Counted from the first letter of the stretch, positions 35,546 through 44,704 are shown. The stretch: 47,087 nucleotides of DNA from an uncultured SAR86 cluster bacterium (GCA_902517505.1 CABYCL010000007.1:1-47087), one strand, 5' to 3'. A program made the numbers and translations. Notes: a model not told the origin generated them from the letters alone.

Positions 35546-36256
35546 ATGTCAGGAGATATTAAAATTACTTCAAGATACGGCGATGGAGACTATCTTTCTA
35601 AAAATGAAGATTGGCACGTCGAGGATTCACCTTGGAAGGCATCACAAATACATAAGATTATTCACCGAAATAATTTAAAAGTTCAAACAATTTGTGAAGT
35701 AGGTTGTGGTGCTGGTGAAATTTTAAATCAGCTTTCATTAAAAGATGATTATAAAAATATCGAATTTTTTGGTTATGAAATAAGTGATGATGCATTTGAA
35801 TTATGCTCTAAAAGAGAAACAGACAATATACATTTTTTTAAAGAAGACTTACTTGAGGTTCAGAAAAAATATGATGCTGTTTTATGTATAGATGTATTCG
35901 AGCATGTTGAGAATTATATGGGCTTTGTAAGAAGTTTACGTGAAAAGGGAGAGTATAAAATTTTTCACATACCTCTTGATCTGTCAGTCCTTTCTTTAAT
36001 TAGAGGTTCTCTAATACATCATCGAAATACAGTTGGACACTTGCATCATTTTACTCCAGACACAGCAGTGGCTACATTAATTGATTGCGGATACGAAATT
36101 ATTGATACTATGTATACAACACATTTTGCTGATCAACTAACTAAAACCTGGAAGGCACAAATGTTAAAACTACCTAGAAAAATCTTATATAAAATTTCTC
36201 CAAAATTAATGTCTACACTTATAGGCGGATCTTCTTTAATGATCTTAGCTAAATAG
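35546..36256 (+). CDS. SAM-dependent class I methyltransferase
   Basis: A 236-residue enzyme. Motif I is ICEVGCGAGEILNQL (~51-65). The acidic residue ending strand 2 is in FFGYEISDDA, and motif III/IV is AVLCIDVFEHVENY, the usual cofactor-binding pattern. The C-terminal part is basic with a hydrophobic tail (STLIGGSSLMILAK), so membrane association is possible. It starts 8 bases after the putative oxygenase, suggesting linked functions such as modification of a sugar in the same glycan. It is the last gene of the cluster; the following 101 bases hold no recognisable gene or terminator. Confidence 0.8.
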   Translation: MSGDIKITSRYGDGDYLSKNEDWHVEDSPWKASQIHKIIHRNNLKVQTICEVGCGAGEILNQLSLKDDYKNIEFFGYEISDDAFELCSKRETDNIHFFKEDLLEVQKKYDAVLCIDVFEHVENYMGFVRSLREKGEYKIFHIPLDLSVLSLIRGSLIHHRNTVGHLHHFTPDTAVATLIDCGYEIIDTMYTTHFADQLTKTWKAQMLKLPRKILYKISPKLMSTLIGGSSLMILAK

Positions 36257-36357
36257 TATCTAATAATAAGTACTTTAATTTTCTGTTTATAACCCGCAAT
36301 CTCTAATCAATAAAAAAAATCTACATGAATAATAACTTGTATTAAGATATTAGAGTA

Positions 36358-36954
36358 ATGATTAAATTTGATAACATAAACAATGAAACCCCTTATTTAG
36401 TTTTTAGGGATAAATACACAGAATCCGTAAAAGCCAAACAAAAAAACATTGAAGCTATATGCATATCATCTTATTCATCAGAAAATAAAGAGGTGAATGC
36501 AAGATACGTTAACCTTAAGATCATAGATGGCAAGGAATTTATTTTCTTTTCAAATTACAACTCACCCAAATCAATTGATTTTAATTCACACAATCAAATT
36601 ACTGCTCTAATTTATTGGAACAATATTAATGTTCAAATTAGAATGAAGGCTCATATCAAGAAGACTAGCAGAGAATTCAATAAGGCTTATTTTGCTGGAA
36701 GGGATGAAGAAAAAAATGCTTTAGCAATTTCATCAGAACAGTCTAATGTTATTGATTCATATAAGTCTGTTCAAGAAAATTATGAAATTTCTCTTGAAAA
36801 TAGTAACTTAAGTGAATGTCCTGACTACTGGGGCGGATTTTCATTCACTCCATACTACTTTGAATTTTGGGAAGGCCACGAGAAGAGACTTAATAAAAGA
36901 GAGGCTTATGAAGATCAAAATGGTATATGGATTCATAGTTTTTTACAGCCATAA
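36358..36954 (+). CDS. pdxH: Pyridoxamine 5'-phosphate oxidase-like flavoprotein
   Basis: FMN enzyme that would oxidise pyridoxine/pyridoxamine phosphate to PLP. The protein has 198 residues, slightly short of E. coli PdxH (218). The split-barrel pattern is seen as FIFFSNYNSPKSIDF, ALIYWNNINVQIRMKA and AYFAGRDEEKNALAISSEQS. The best evidence is the C-terminal dimerisation block CPDYWGGFSFTPYYFEFWEGHEKRLNKRE, matched in classical PdxH as PDYWGG...FWQG..RLHDR, and the final W-I-H...LQP. Several N-terminal positions are divergent, so a related PNPOx-family oxidase is possible. The gene stands alone between the polysaccharide cluster and infC. Confidence 0.75.
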   Translation: MIKFDNINNETPYLVFRDKYTESVKAKQKNIEAICISSYSSENKEVNARYVNLKIIDGKEFIFFSNYNSPKSIDFNSHNQITALIYWNNINVQIRMKAHIKKTSREFNKAYFAGRDEEKNALAISSEQSNVIDSYKSVQENYEISLENSNLSECPDYWGGFSFTPYYFEFWEGHEKRLNKREAYEDQNGIWIHSFLQP

Positions 36955-37093
36955 AACATTTGCGAAATTAATTTATTAGTATAAAATTCTCATTAATTTA
37001 TGATATATATAGTCTTCCTTCAGTAGTGCGATATTGTTCCTCAGCAATTAATTAATGTTCTTTAATCAAATTTACTCCTTATAGGTATTTCTC

Positions 37094-37645
37094 ATAGCTA
37101 GTTTCAAAAAACAATCTACTCCCATTAATCAGATGATAAAGGCCAGTCAGGTAATGCTTATAGATAGCAAGGGAGAAAAACAAGGTATTGTCTCAATAGA
37201 AGATGCCTTAGCTGAAGCAAATAATGCATCATTGGATTTAGTCCAAGTATCTCCAAACAACTCAAATCCTGTTGTTTGCAAACTTTTAGACTATGGAAAG
37301 CATCTGTTTGACAAGAAGAAGAGCTCTTCATCCTCTAAAGTAAAAACAAAAAGAAATACCACAAAAGAAATCAAATTTAGGCCCTCAACTGACGTAGGCG
37401 ACTATAATATTAAATTAAAAAAGATTAAAGGCTTTATTCTTGATGGAGATAAGACTAAAATAAGCGTCCGATTTAGGGGACGAGAAATACTTAATAGTGA
37501 TATGGGACTTGAACTTTTAAATAGATTAAGAAATGAACTTGAAGAAATTGCTCAAGTTGATCAAGAACCTTCATTAGAAGGCAGGCAATTATTGATGGTT
37601 TTATCACCTTTGAAAAGGAACAAACAACATAAAAAAGTACAATAA
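37094..37645 (+). CDS. infC: Translation initiation factor IF-3, probable AUA start
   Basis: IF-3 controls start-codon fidelity on the 30S subunit. From the first ATG (37133) the protein has 170 residues and begins at [11 protein letters not shown], which drops the conserved N-terminal stretch before it. The frame is open back to a TAG at 37082. It encodes a basic segment and TPINQMIKA that aligns with the RINGEIRA region of other IF-3s. An ATA at 37094 has AGGT (37084-37087) about 7 bases upstream as Shine-Dalgarno and gives 183 residues, close to E. coli (180). infC in enterics starts with AUU and is autoregulated through it. Downstream motifs [18 protein letters not shown] and [17 protein letters not shown] are clear. 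The exact start is inferred. Confidence 0.9.
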   Translation: MASFKKQSTPINQMIKASQVMLIDSKGEKQGIVSIEDALAEANNASLDLVQVSPNNSNPVVCKLLDYGKHLFDKKKSSSSSKVKTKRNTTKEIKFRPSTDVGDYNIKLKKIKGFILDGDKTKISVRFRGREILNSDMGLELLNRLRNELEEIAQVDQEPSLEGRQLLMVLSPLKRNKQHKKVQ

Positions 37646-37646
37646 T

Positions 37647-37841
37647 ATGGGATATAAATTAAAAACACATTCTGGAGCTGCTAAACGTTTTAAGAGGACT
37701 GGCTCTTCTGTAAAAAGTAAAAGCGCTAATAGAAACCATATACTTACTAAACAGTCTACTAAACGAAAGAGACATAACAGGGGCCTTAATAAGTTATCAG
37801 GAACAGTTCTTAAGATGGCTTCAAAATTAATAAGAAGATAA
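37647..37841 (+). CDS. rpmI: 50S ribosomal protein L35
   Basis: A 64-residue basic protein with [16 protein letters not shown] at the N-terminus and [16 protein letters not shown] in the middle, the L35 signatures. It starts 1 base after the infC stop and ends 3 bases before rplT, the invariant infC-rpmI-rplT order. Length is standard. Confidence 0.97.
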   Translation: MGYKLKTHSGAAKRFKRTGSSVKSKSANRNHILTKQSTKRKRHNRGLNKLSGTVLKMASKLIRR

Positions 37842-37844
37842 ATT

Positions 37845-38192
37845 ATGCCAAGAACAACAAAATCAGTTACAGCTAAGTCCAGACACAAAAAAATACTAAA
37901 AGCTACTAAGGGGCATTATGGTGCAAGAAGTAGATTATATAAAACTGCCAAGCAGTCAAATATTAAATCTTTACAGTACGCCTTCAGAGACAGAAAAAAT
38001 AGAAAAAGGGCTTTTAGGGCTTTATGGATCGCGAGGATTAACGCTGGAGCAAGAGAACTAGGCGTTTCATATTCAACTTTAATCAACTCAATGTCTAAAA
38101 AAAATATCACGCTTGATAGGAAGATTTTATCTGATATTGCTATTTCAGATAGCACAACATTTGAAAAGATCGTAAAAGCTGCTACCAGCTAA
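37845..38192 (+). CDS. rplT: 50S ribosomal protein L20
   Basis: The 115-residue protein is needed early in large-subunit assembly and in many bacteria represses its own operon. RHKKILKATKGHYGARSRLY, QYAFRDRKNRKRAFRALWI and ARELGVSYSTLIN are diagnostic. It lies 14 bases before pheS. The E. coli pheM leader peptide and attenuator that normally sit between rplT and pheS have no room here. Confidence 0.98.
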   Translation: MPRTTKSVTAKSRHKKILKATKGHYGARSRLYKTAKQSNIKSLQYAFRDRKNRKRAFRALWIARINAGARELGVSYSTLINSMSKKNITLDRKILSDIAISDSTTFEKIVKAATS

Positions 38193-38206
38193 AATGTTCC
38201 CTAATA

Positions 38207-38932
38207 ATGTCATCTAATAAAGACATTTCAGCCCCAAAGATTATCAAAGAAAGGGGTTCAATACATCCAATAAACCATTTAAAAGATTCAATAATGGATC
38301 TATTAGTTTCTTTTGGTTTTGAAATTATTGATGGTCCTGAGATTGAAACCGAAGAGTTCAATTTTGATATGCTTAATATAAAAAAAACACATCCTGCAAG
38401 ACAGATGCATGATACTTTTTACGTAGAGAACAAATCAAATTTGTTAAGGACACATACTTCGCCAGTTCAAATAAGAGGAATGCTAGAAAAAAGACCGCCA
38501 TTAGCTTTTATTTCTGGTGGTAAGGTTTTCAGAAAAGATGATGATGCAACTCATTTACCGATGTTTCATCAAATCGAAGGAATTCTAATAGATAAAAATA
38601 TTAGCTTTGCTCATTTAAAAGATTTGATATATAAAATTGTTCACTCATTATTTGGAGAAGATATTGAATTAAGATTCAGACCTAGTTATTTTCCATTTAC
38701 AGAACCATCAGCTGAAGTTGATATTTTATCAAGTGAGGGAAAGTGGCTAGAAATTCTTGGTTGTGGTTTAGTAAATCCTATAGTGTTGGAGAATTGTAAT
38801 ATTGATTCGAATTCATACTCTGGTTTGGCATTTGGATTAGGTATTGAAAGAATAGCTATGTTGAAACATGGGGTAAAAGACATAAGAGATTTTTATAAAT
38901 CTAACCTAGACTTTCTGAGTCAATTTAAATGA
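38207..38932 (+). CDS. pheS: Phenylalanyl-tRNA synthetase alpha subunit lacking the N-terminal coiled coil
   Basis: Catalytic subunit of the (alpha-beta)2 PheRS. At 241 residues it is ~85 shorter than E. coli PheS (327). The whole catalytic core is present: RGSIHPINHLKDSI, the GPEIETEEFNFDMLNI segment, motif 2 region LLRTHTSPVQIRGM and GKVFRKDDDATHLPMFHQIEG, FRPSYFPFTEPSAEV, and motif 3 GLAFGLGIERIAMLKHG. It begins just a few residues before the core, so the N-terminal helical coiled coil that contacts tRNA in bacterial enzymes is missing. Only 14 bases separate it from rplT, and no start or frameshifted coil sequence is found upstream. The stop overlaps pheT as ATGA. Confidence 0.95.
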   Translation: MSSNKDISAPKIIKERGSIHPINHLKDSIMDLLVSFGFEIIDGPEIETEEFNFDMLNIKKTHPARQMHDTFYVENKSNLLRTHTSPVQIRGMLEKRPPLAFISGGKVFRKDDDATHLPMFHQIEGILIDKNISFAHLKDLIYKIVHSLFGEDIELRFRPSYFPFTEPSAEVDILSSEGKWLEILGCGLVNPIVLENCNIDSNSYSGLAFGLGIERIAMLKHGVKDIRDFYKSNLDFLSQFK

Positions 38933-40839
38933 AAATAGCATACAAGCACTTAGTAAAAAACATTATTGCAAATCCTTCAATAGACGAGATTTCTGATCGC
39001 TTGTTTCAACTAGGACATGAGCATGAGATTGAAAATGATATCTTTAATATGGAATTCACACCAAATAGAGGTGACTGCCTCTCAATAAACGGTCTTTTAA
39101 GAGATTTATCAGTTTTTTACAATGTTAATACAAACCAAGAAATCTATAATCATAAGTTAAATAAGTTAGACATTGATTTTGAAAATTTGTCACAAGATAT
39201 TTGTCCTCAAATTTCATTTCTTAAAATAGAAATAGAGAGCATTCCCAATAAGTACAAGGATTATTTGAATGATTATTTTAAAGATCTTAACTTAAATAAA
39301 AATAATTTCTTTACAGATATTTCTAACTATGTTTCATATGAAAATGGACAACCAACTCATTGTTACGATGCTGATAAGATCAACGGTAAATTAGTATTCC
39401 AAGAATTAGATACTGAACAAGAATTTGAAACATTACTCGAAAAAAAAATTAATTTAATAGGCAGAAATAATGTCTTCTTATCAAATGATAAGGTAATAAA
39501 TTTAGCTGGAGTTGTTGGAGGAAAAGAAACATCATGTTCTTCAGATACAAAGACAGTTCTTGTTGAATGTGCTTTTTTTAAACCTGAAGCAATAATAGGT
39601 AAATCTGTTAAGTATGATATTCAATCTGAAGCATCTTATAAGTTCGAAAGATTCGTCGATCCAGAATGCCAAGAGAAAACAATTAGAAGATTTATAAAAA
39701 TTGTTGAAGAACATACAAATATTAAAGATATGTCTTTAATCACATATAACTATAAAAAAAATAAAGTTACAAAAATTCCTGTTAAGACTAATGTAATTAA
39801 TCAAATAATAGGCACTAATATTAGCCAAGATGAATATTTAACTTATTTATCTAAATTAGGTTTTGTCGTAAATGATGAAAATATAGAAGTTCCGTCATAC
39901 AGAAGTGATATCGAGACTCAAAATGATTTAGCTGAGGAGATTGCAAGAGTTATTGGATATGACAATATTGCAAGGAATGAAATAACTATCCCTAAAGGAA
40001 AAATATCAAATATTTATGATATGGAGAATAAGTTAAGGTTTTTTTTATTAGATCATGGTTTTTATGAAGTTATTAATTCTCCATTTGTTGGAATTAATAC
40101 AAGCAATTCTATTTGTGTTGATAATCCACTAGATTCTAATAAAAAATATCTAAGATCAAATTTAACTCAGTCATTACTAGAAAATCTTCTTTTCAATGAA
40201 AGAAGACAAAAAGATTCCATTAAATTATTTGAAATATCGGATATATACAACATCAAAGATAACAAAATTAATGTATCAAGAAAGCTTGCAGTAATTGCAA
40301 GCGGAAGGGCTGGACATAATTATAAAGACTTTTCAAAAAAAATTAGTAAGAAGTACCTTGATGCGCTTTTTAAAGAATCTTTACCAAATGAAGATTTTGA
40401 ATTTAAGGTGCTAAGTAGAGAATCATTAAATACTAAAGTAAAAAATGAGATTATTAGTTGCGAAGTTGATATAGCAAATTTTTCAACTGATGTTTTAAGT
40501 TATTCAGAGATATCTAAATCACCTGAAAGTTTTATAGAATACTCTCCCATATCTGACTTACCTTACTCTATTAGAGACTTATCTTTTTCAATAAAAGATT
40601 TCAAAGAATTAGATACATTTATAGAATACATTTTAGAATTCAAACACAAGCTTTTAAAAGAAATATATATATTTGATTATTTTAATAATGAAAAGAATGC
40701 CGAAATTAAAATTGGTTTTAGATTTATTTTCCAATCAGCAGATTCTACAATCACAGAAGCGCAGGTAAACGATATAATAAGTGTTATAATAGATCATATT
40801 GAGGAGATAGATGGTATTACTATACCAGGTTTAACATAG
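38929..40839 (+). CDS. pheT: Phenylalanyl-tRNA synthetase beta subunit lacking the EMAP/OB-fold domain
   Basis: At 636 residues it is ~160 shorter than E. coli PheT (795). The N-terminal B1 helix (MKIAYKHLVKNII...) passes directly to NMEFTPNRGDCLSI near residue 42, which in E. coli follows an ~110-residue tRNA-binding EMAP-like OB fold (B2). That domain is absent. B3/B4 is present with SNYVSYENGQPTHCYD (including the editing-site His), LAGVVGGKE, LVECAFF and SEASYKFERFVDP. B5 (VPSYRSDIETQNDLAEEIARVIGY), the B6/B7 catalytic-like core and a C-terminal FDX-ACB anticodon domain (SDLPYSIRDLSFSI ... ITEAQVNDII) are also present. It overlaps pheS by 4 bases. Confidence 0.95.
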   Translation: MKIAYKHLVKNIIANPSIDEISDRLFQLGHEHEIENDIFNMEFTPNRGDCLSINGLLRDLSVFYNVNTNQEIYNHKLNKLDIDFENLSQDICPQISFLKIEIESIPNKYKDYLNDYFKDLNLNKNNFFTDISNYVSYENGQPTHCYDADKINGKLVFQELDTEQEFETLLEKKINLIGRNNVFLSNDKVINLAGVVGGKETSCSSDTKTVLVECAFFKPEAIIGKSVKYDIQSEASYKFERFVDPECQEKTIRRFIKIVEEHTNIKDMSLITYNYKKNKVTKIPVKTNVINQIIGTNISQDEYLTYLSKLGFVVNDENIEVPSYRSDIETQNDLAEEIARVIGYDNIARNEITIPKGKISNIYDMENKLRFFLLDHGFYEVINSPFVGINTSNSICVDNPLDSNKKYLRSNLTQSLLENLLFNERRQKDSIKLFEISDIYNIKDNKINVSRKLAVIASGRAGHNYKDFSKKISKKYLDALFKESLPNEDFEFKVLSRESLNTKVKNEIISCEVDIANFSTDVLSYSEISKSPESFIEYSPISDLPYSIRDLSFSIKDFKELDTFIEYILEFKHKLLKEIYIFDYFNNEKNAEIKIGFRFIFQSADSTITEAQVNDIISVIIDHIEEIDGITIPGLT

Positions 40840-40886
40840 ATCTTGCTTGCATGCGGGTCAAACATTTGGGTGAAAAATAAGAGATT

Positions 40887-42716
40887 ATGAAAATTATTAA
40901 GTTAGTATTATTAATGTTAGTCACAGTAGTATTTATTAATGCACAAGAATTAGATGAAGAATTTCTTGAAAGTCTACCAGATGATGTCAGGAAGGACATT
41001 CAAGAAAGGAATCAGCAAAAAGCTGATGGCACTGCTGAACAATATAGACCCTATGTCTATTCTTCAAAATTGTCCAAAGTTGAAACTTTTCTGAAATTAA
41101 AAGATAGGTTGGAAGCAGATCTATTAGAGCTTGAGAGAAGAATATCTACTGATGAAGAAATTGATATTAGTAAAGATTTAAAAGTTTATGGCTCAGATTT
41201 TTTTAATACCTTTCAAACATCATTTATGCCAATTAATGAACCTAATCCTGATTCTGGGTATATCCTCGATGTTGGAGATGTTCTGCAAGTTCAATTAGTT
41301 GGCCCAAATGCATATTATGATGATGTAGAAGATTTTTTAATAAACTCAGATGGTTCAGTTAGTCTGCCAGATATAGGAAAGATATTTATAGCAGGTTTGT
41401 CATTAAATGATGCTTCGCAGTTAATAAAATCTAGTGTTAATTCTGCACTAATAGGGAATGAAGCGTTCATTAATCTTGCTGAAATAAGAGATGTTAATAT
41501 TTTAGTTACTGGAAACGCAGAAAATCCTGGCATTTATACCTTAACTGGTAATTCAAATATATTACATGCGTTGTCAGCTGCAGGAGGTATCAGTGAGTTT
41601 GGGTCTTTAAGGGAAATAAATCTTGTTAGAGATAATGTTATTATTGAAACATTAGATGTTTATGATTTGCTAATTGAAGGACGATATAATCTCAAAAAAC
41701 GACTTAGATCTGGAGATGTTGTTTTTGTCGAACCAAGAAAAAATATCGTTAGTATTGATGGTGCAATAAACAGACCTTCAAAGTATGAAGCGTCAGATGA
41801 TCAAAAACTTATAACTATTATTAAATATGCTAATGGTATTAACCGAAATGCTGACCTTGAAAATATTTCTCTTGAAAGACTTGAGAATGGATCATTAAAA
41901 ACTATACCAGTTCCAAATGATAGTTATTTTGAAGCGATAAATGTTCAAGATGGCGATTCAATTTACATTAGAGAATACCCATATAGGGAAGCTAAAATTA
42001 CGGGTGCTGTTCTCAAACCAGGATCATATACAATGTCTGCAGGCGAAACAATTAGTGATTTAATTGAAAGAGCAGGTGGCTTTACAGAAAATGCTTATCA
42101 GTTTGGTGCAATTTATTTAAATGAGGATGCAAAAAAAGTAAATGAGTTATCAAAAGAAATTCTATATCAAGACTTTCTAGATAATATTATTGCTGCAAGC
42201 CAACAAAATATAGGTGGAAATTTTGATTTGACTCCTATAGTAAAATTGACCGAAGAACTAAAAAATACTGTTCCAAATGGAAGAGTTGTTATAAATCTTC
42301 TGAATGATTTAACTATTGATCTTTATAGTGTCAAAGAGGGCGATGAGTTATTTGTTCCTGAAAGGAATAATGTTGTTTACGTATACGGAGAAACCTCAAC
42401 TGAGGGAGCAGTTATGTTCACTGAAAATCAAAGCATAGAGTATTTTGTTGATAAATCAGGAGGCTTTAAAAAGTTTGCTGACAACGAGTCAATATATATT
42501 CTTCATCCAAATGGAGAGTCACAACTATATAGATCAAAAAGAAATATTTTTGAGAGTAGTCCTAAGAGTGAAATGAAAATTTATCCTGGCTCAATAATTT
42601 TTGTGCCGAGGAAACTAGATGATTCTGCCCCTAGAAGATTAGCAACTCAGGCTTATGTCTCAATCCTTGGTAATCTAGGAATTGCTTTGGCATCTTTATC
42701 GGCTATAAACGATTAA
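40887..42716 (+). CDS. Wza-like polysaccharide export protein with multiple SLBB domains
   Basis: Secreted envelope protein of 609 residues. A signal peptide covers residues 1-19 (cut after FINA); there is no lipobox cysteine, unlike classical Wza. After a charged helical region (to ~115), a Poly_export domain spans ~125-205 (YILDVGDVLQVQLVG, DGSVSLPDIGKIFIAGLSL). Several SLBB-type beta-grasp repeats follow, e.g. ILVTGNAENPGIYTL, VSIDGAINRPSKYE, AKITGAVLKPGSYTM and VYVYGETSTEGAVMF, each continuing with a GG-containing helix. A C-terminal hydrophobic helix (VSILGNLGIALASL) could form an outer-membrane pore as in Wza. It is followed 14 bases later by a YjbH-family gene, the usual export partner. 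Confidence 0.85.
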   Translation: MKIIKLVLLMLVTVVFINAQELDEEFLESLPDDVRKDIQERNQQKADGTAEQYRPYVYSSKLSKVETFLKLKDRLEADLLELERRISTDEEIDISKDLKVYGSDFFNTFQTSFMPINEPNPDSGYILDVGDVLQVQLVGPNAYYDDVEDFLINSDGSVSLPDIGKIFIAGLSLNDASQLIKSSVNSALIGNEAFINLAEIRDVNILVTGNAENPGIYTLTGNSNILHALSAAGGISEFGSLREINLVRDNVIIETLDVYDLLIEGRYNLKKRLRSGDVVFVEPRKNIVSIDGAINRPSKYEASDDQKLITIIKYANGINRNADLENISLERLENGSLKTIPVPNDSYFEAINVQDGDSIYIREYPYREAKITGAVLKPGSYTMSAGETISDLIERAGGFTENAYQFGAIYLNEDAKKVNELSKEILYQDFLDNIIAASQQNIGGNFDLTPIVKLTEELKNTVPNGRVVINLLNDLTIDLYSVKEGDELFVPERNNVVYVYGETSTEGAVMFTENQSIEYFVDKSGGFKKFADNESIYILHPNGESQLYRSKRNIFESSPKSEMKIYPGSIIFVPRKLDDSAPRRLATQAYVSILGNLGIALASLSAIND

Positions 42717-42730
42717 TTAGATAAAGATGG

Positions 42731-44704
42731 ATGAAAATATTTTCTAATAATTTCATTAAAAGTTTATTTATATTAGTATCACTGGTTTCTATTAATTCTA
42801 TATATGCAGATAGTTTTAAGCATAATTTATATAATAATTACGGCATTGTAGGATTAATCCATACTCCAAGTGCAAGAACTTATGATGAAGGTGTCTATGG
42901 CCTCACAACATATGTTGGTGATCCGAATCAGACAGTAACACTTTCAGCAAGTCCATTTGATTGGTTTGAAGCCTCCTTTTTTTATACTAATGTCCAGGAT
43001 AGGCCATATTGTTATGATTTTACTAGTGACATTTGTTTTAATGATTTTAAAGATAAAGGCTTTAATGTAAAACTAAGGTTGAAAGAACAGGATAAATTAC
43101 CTGCCATTGCAATTGGATTGAATGACTTTGCAGGTACTGGTATTTATAGTTCAGAATATATAGTTGGTAGCTACGGAATAAATAGAACTGATTTTCATTT
43201 TGGATTAGGTTTTGGTCTATTAAATGGCTCTGACCTAAATTTCAAGAACCCGTTAACTTTTATTTCTGATAAATTTAATGATAGACCAACCGTATTTAAA
43301 GACCAGGGAGGAAGTTTTCAACCGTCAAGATATTTTTCTGGTGAAAAAGCAGCACCTTTTTTTGGAGTATCTCATGTTCTAAGAGATAAGCTCATTTTAA
43401 AACTAGAGCATGATACTTCAGTTAGACCTGGGTTAGTACCTTTTAGTGAACCAAAGAGTGACTTTTCATTTGGCTTTGATTATTTAATTAACGACAACTT
43501 CAGCATTGGAATGTCTTTTGAAAGAGGTGATTATGCTTCTTTTAAATTTGTTTATAAAAATGATCCCGTTAAGACATATGAGCAAAGTCAATATACAAGA
43601 GGAGATCGTCGAAGAGGAGATAATAAGTATACTCAGTTAATAAACAATCTTGAAGAGAATGGTATTGGGGTAAAGAAACTTACTAGGAATGCAAATTCAA
43701 TAGGCCTTCAACTTACCCAAGTTATGCATCCTAATCTAAAAGTCGTAGAAAATATTATTGATCAGTCAGCAAGAGATGCTGGAATAACTGAAGATATTGT
43801 AAAAGACATTGAAATTGCAAATTTATTAGCTGTTCAAGAGATTGACGATGCTTATAGAGCAAGCTCTCAAACAATTTATGAGAGAAGTACTACAAAAAGA
43901 TATAGTACAAACACTCGTGCAAACTTTAGGCCATTTCTTGCATCGAGGGAAGAATTTTTTAAAGGTGCTTTTTTGGTTGAAAATGATACTGAATTCATAA
44001 TCAGAAAAGATCTGTTTTTTAACACCAACATAAAATATAGCCTAGCCGACAATTTAGATGATTTATATATACCACCAGTTGATGTATTCCCTGCTCAAGT
44101 GAGATCGGATGTTAAACAGTATTTAAAAAATGTGAAAGATGGAGGTATTTTGATAGGAAGGGCCCAACTAGATTATCATTTAACTCCTGCTAAAAATCAT
44201 CATATTATGATGTCTGCTGGAATCTTTGAAGATATGTTTTCTGGATACGGTGGAGAATATTTATATTTCACACCAAATACCAATTATTCATTTGGAGTTG
44301 ATGTTTTTAAAGTTTTTAAAAGAGATTATGAATGGAGATTTGGTCTCTTAGATTATGAAAATACGATGGCAACATTAAATTTTAATTATAGAAATTATGG
44401 AACTATACCTTTTGATATGAAGGTTTCTGCAGGAGAATATCTTGCTGGTGATGTTGGATACACTCTAGAATTTTCTAGAACTTTTTATAATGGCGTGTAT
44501 TTTGGTGTTTTTGCTACTTTCACTGATGTTACTACAGATCAATTTGGTGAAGGAAGCTTTGATAAAGGCATTTTTTTTAACATACCTATATATGGTAATT
44601 TAGTAAATTATACTTGGAGACCTTTGACAAAAGATCCAGGTGCAAAGCTCAATAGAAGACATACCTTGCATGGTTTATTAGTCAAGCTTCAGCCAATAAA
44701 CTAA
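42731..44704 (+). CDS. YjbH/GfcD-family exopolysaccharide outer-membrane protein
   Basis: Large outer-membrane beta-barrel-type protein, 657 residues. The signal peptide is about residues 1-26 (cut after SIYA). The family hallmark follows at once: NNYGIVGLIHTPSARTYDEG with TLSASPFDWFEASFFY, as in YjbH/GfcD (PF06082-like). There are many alternating aromatic strands through to a C-terminal barrel-like end (YFGVFATFTDV, GIFFNIPIYGN). YjbH-like proteins act with Wza-like exporters in exopolysaccharide secretion, matching the upstream gene. Followed by a 178-base gap holding a dyad (44806) and a Shine-Dalgarno sequence but no gene. Confidence 0.85.
   Translation: MKIFSNNFIKSLFILVSLVSINSIYADSFKHNLYNNYGIVGLIHTPSARTYDEGVYGLTTYVGDPNQTVTLSASPFDWFEASFFYTNVQDRPYCYDFTSDICFNDFKDKGFNVKLRLKEQDKLPAIAIGLNDFAGTGIYSSEYIVGSYGINRTDFHFGLGFGLLNGSDLNFKNPLTFISDKFNDRPTVFKDQGGSFQPSRYFSGEKAAPFFGVSHVLRDKLILKLEHDTSVRPGLVPFSEPKSDFSFGFDYLINDNFSIGMSFERGDYASFKFVYKNDPVKTYEQSQYTRGDRRRGDNKYTQLINNLEENGIGVKKLTRNANSIGLQLTQVMHPNLKVVENIIDQSARDAGITEDIVKDIEIANLLAVQEIDDAYRASSQTIYERSTTKRYSTNTRANFRPFLASREEFFKGAFLVENDTEFIIRKDLFFNTNIKYSLADNLDDLYIPPVDVFPAQVRSDVKQYLKNVKDGGILIGRAQLDYHLTPAKNHHIMMSAGIFEDMFSGYGGEYLYFTPNTNYSFGVDVFKVFKRDYEWRFGLLDYENTMATLNFNYRNYGTIPFDMKVSAGEYLAGDVGYTLEFSRTFYNGVYFGVFATFTDVTTDQFGEGSFDKGIFFNIPIYGNLVNYTWRPLTKDPGAKLNRRHTLHGLLVKLQPIN

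Noticed and set aside
14197-36357. Search for integrase, transposase or attachment-site repeats bounding the glycan island
   Set aside because: No integrase or transposase gene and no repeat of the tRNA-Leu 3' end was seen by eye at the right side of the island, so no mobile element is called.
37133-37135. ATG at 37133 as the infC start
   Set aside because: It would remove the conserved N-terminal residues that the open upstream frame encodes; kept only as the fallback start.
38194-38217. Seven-codon ATG frame (MFPNNVI) between rplT and pheS as a PheM-like leader peptide
   Set aside because: Only one Phe codon, it overlaps the pheS start, and there is no room for an attenuator hairpin or T-run in the 14-base gap.
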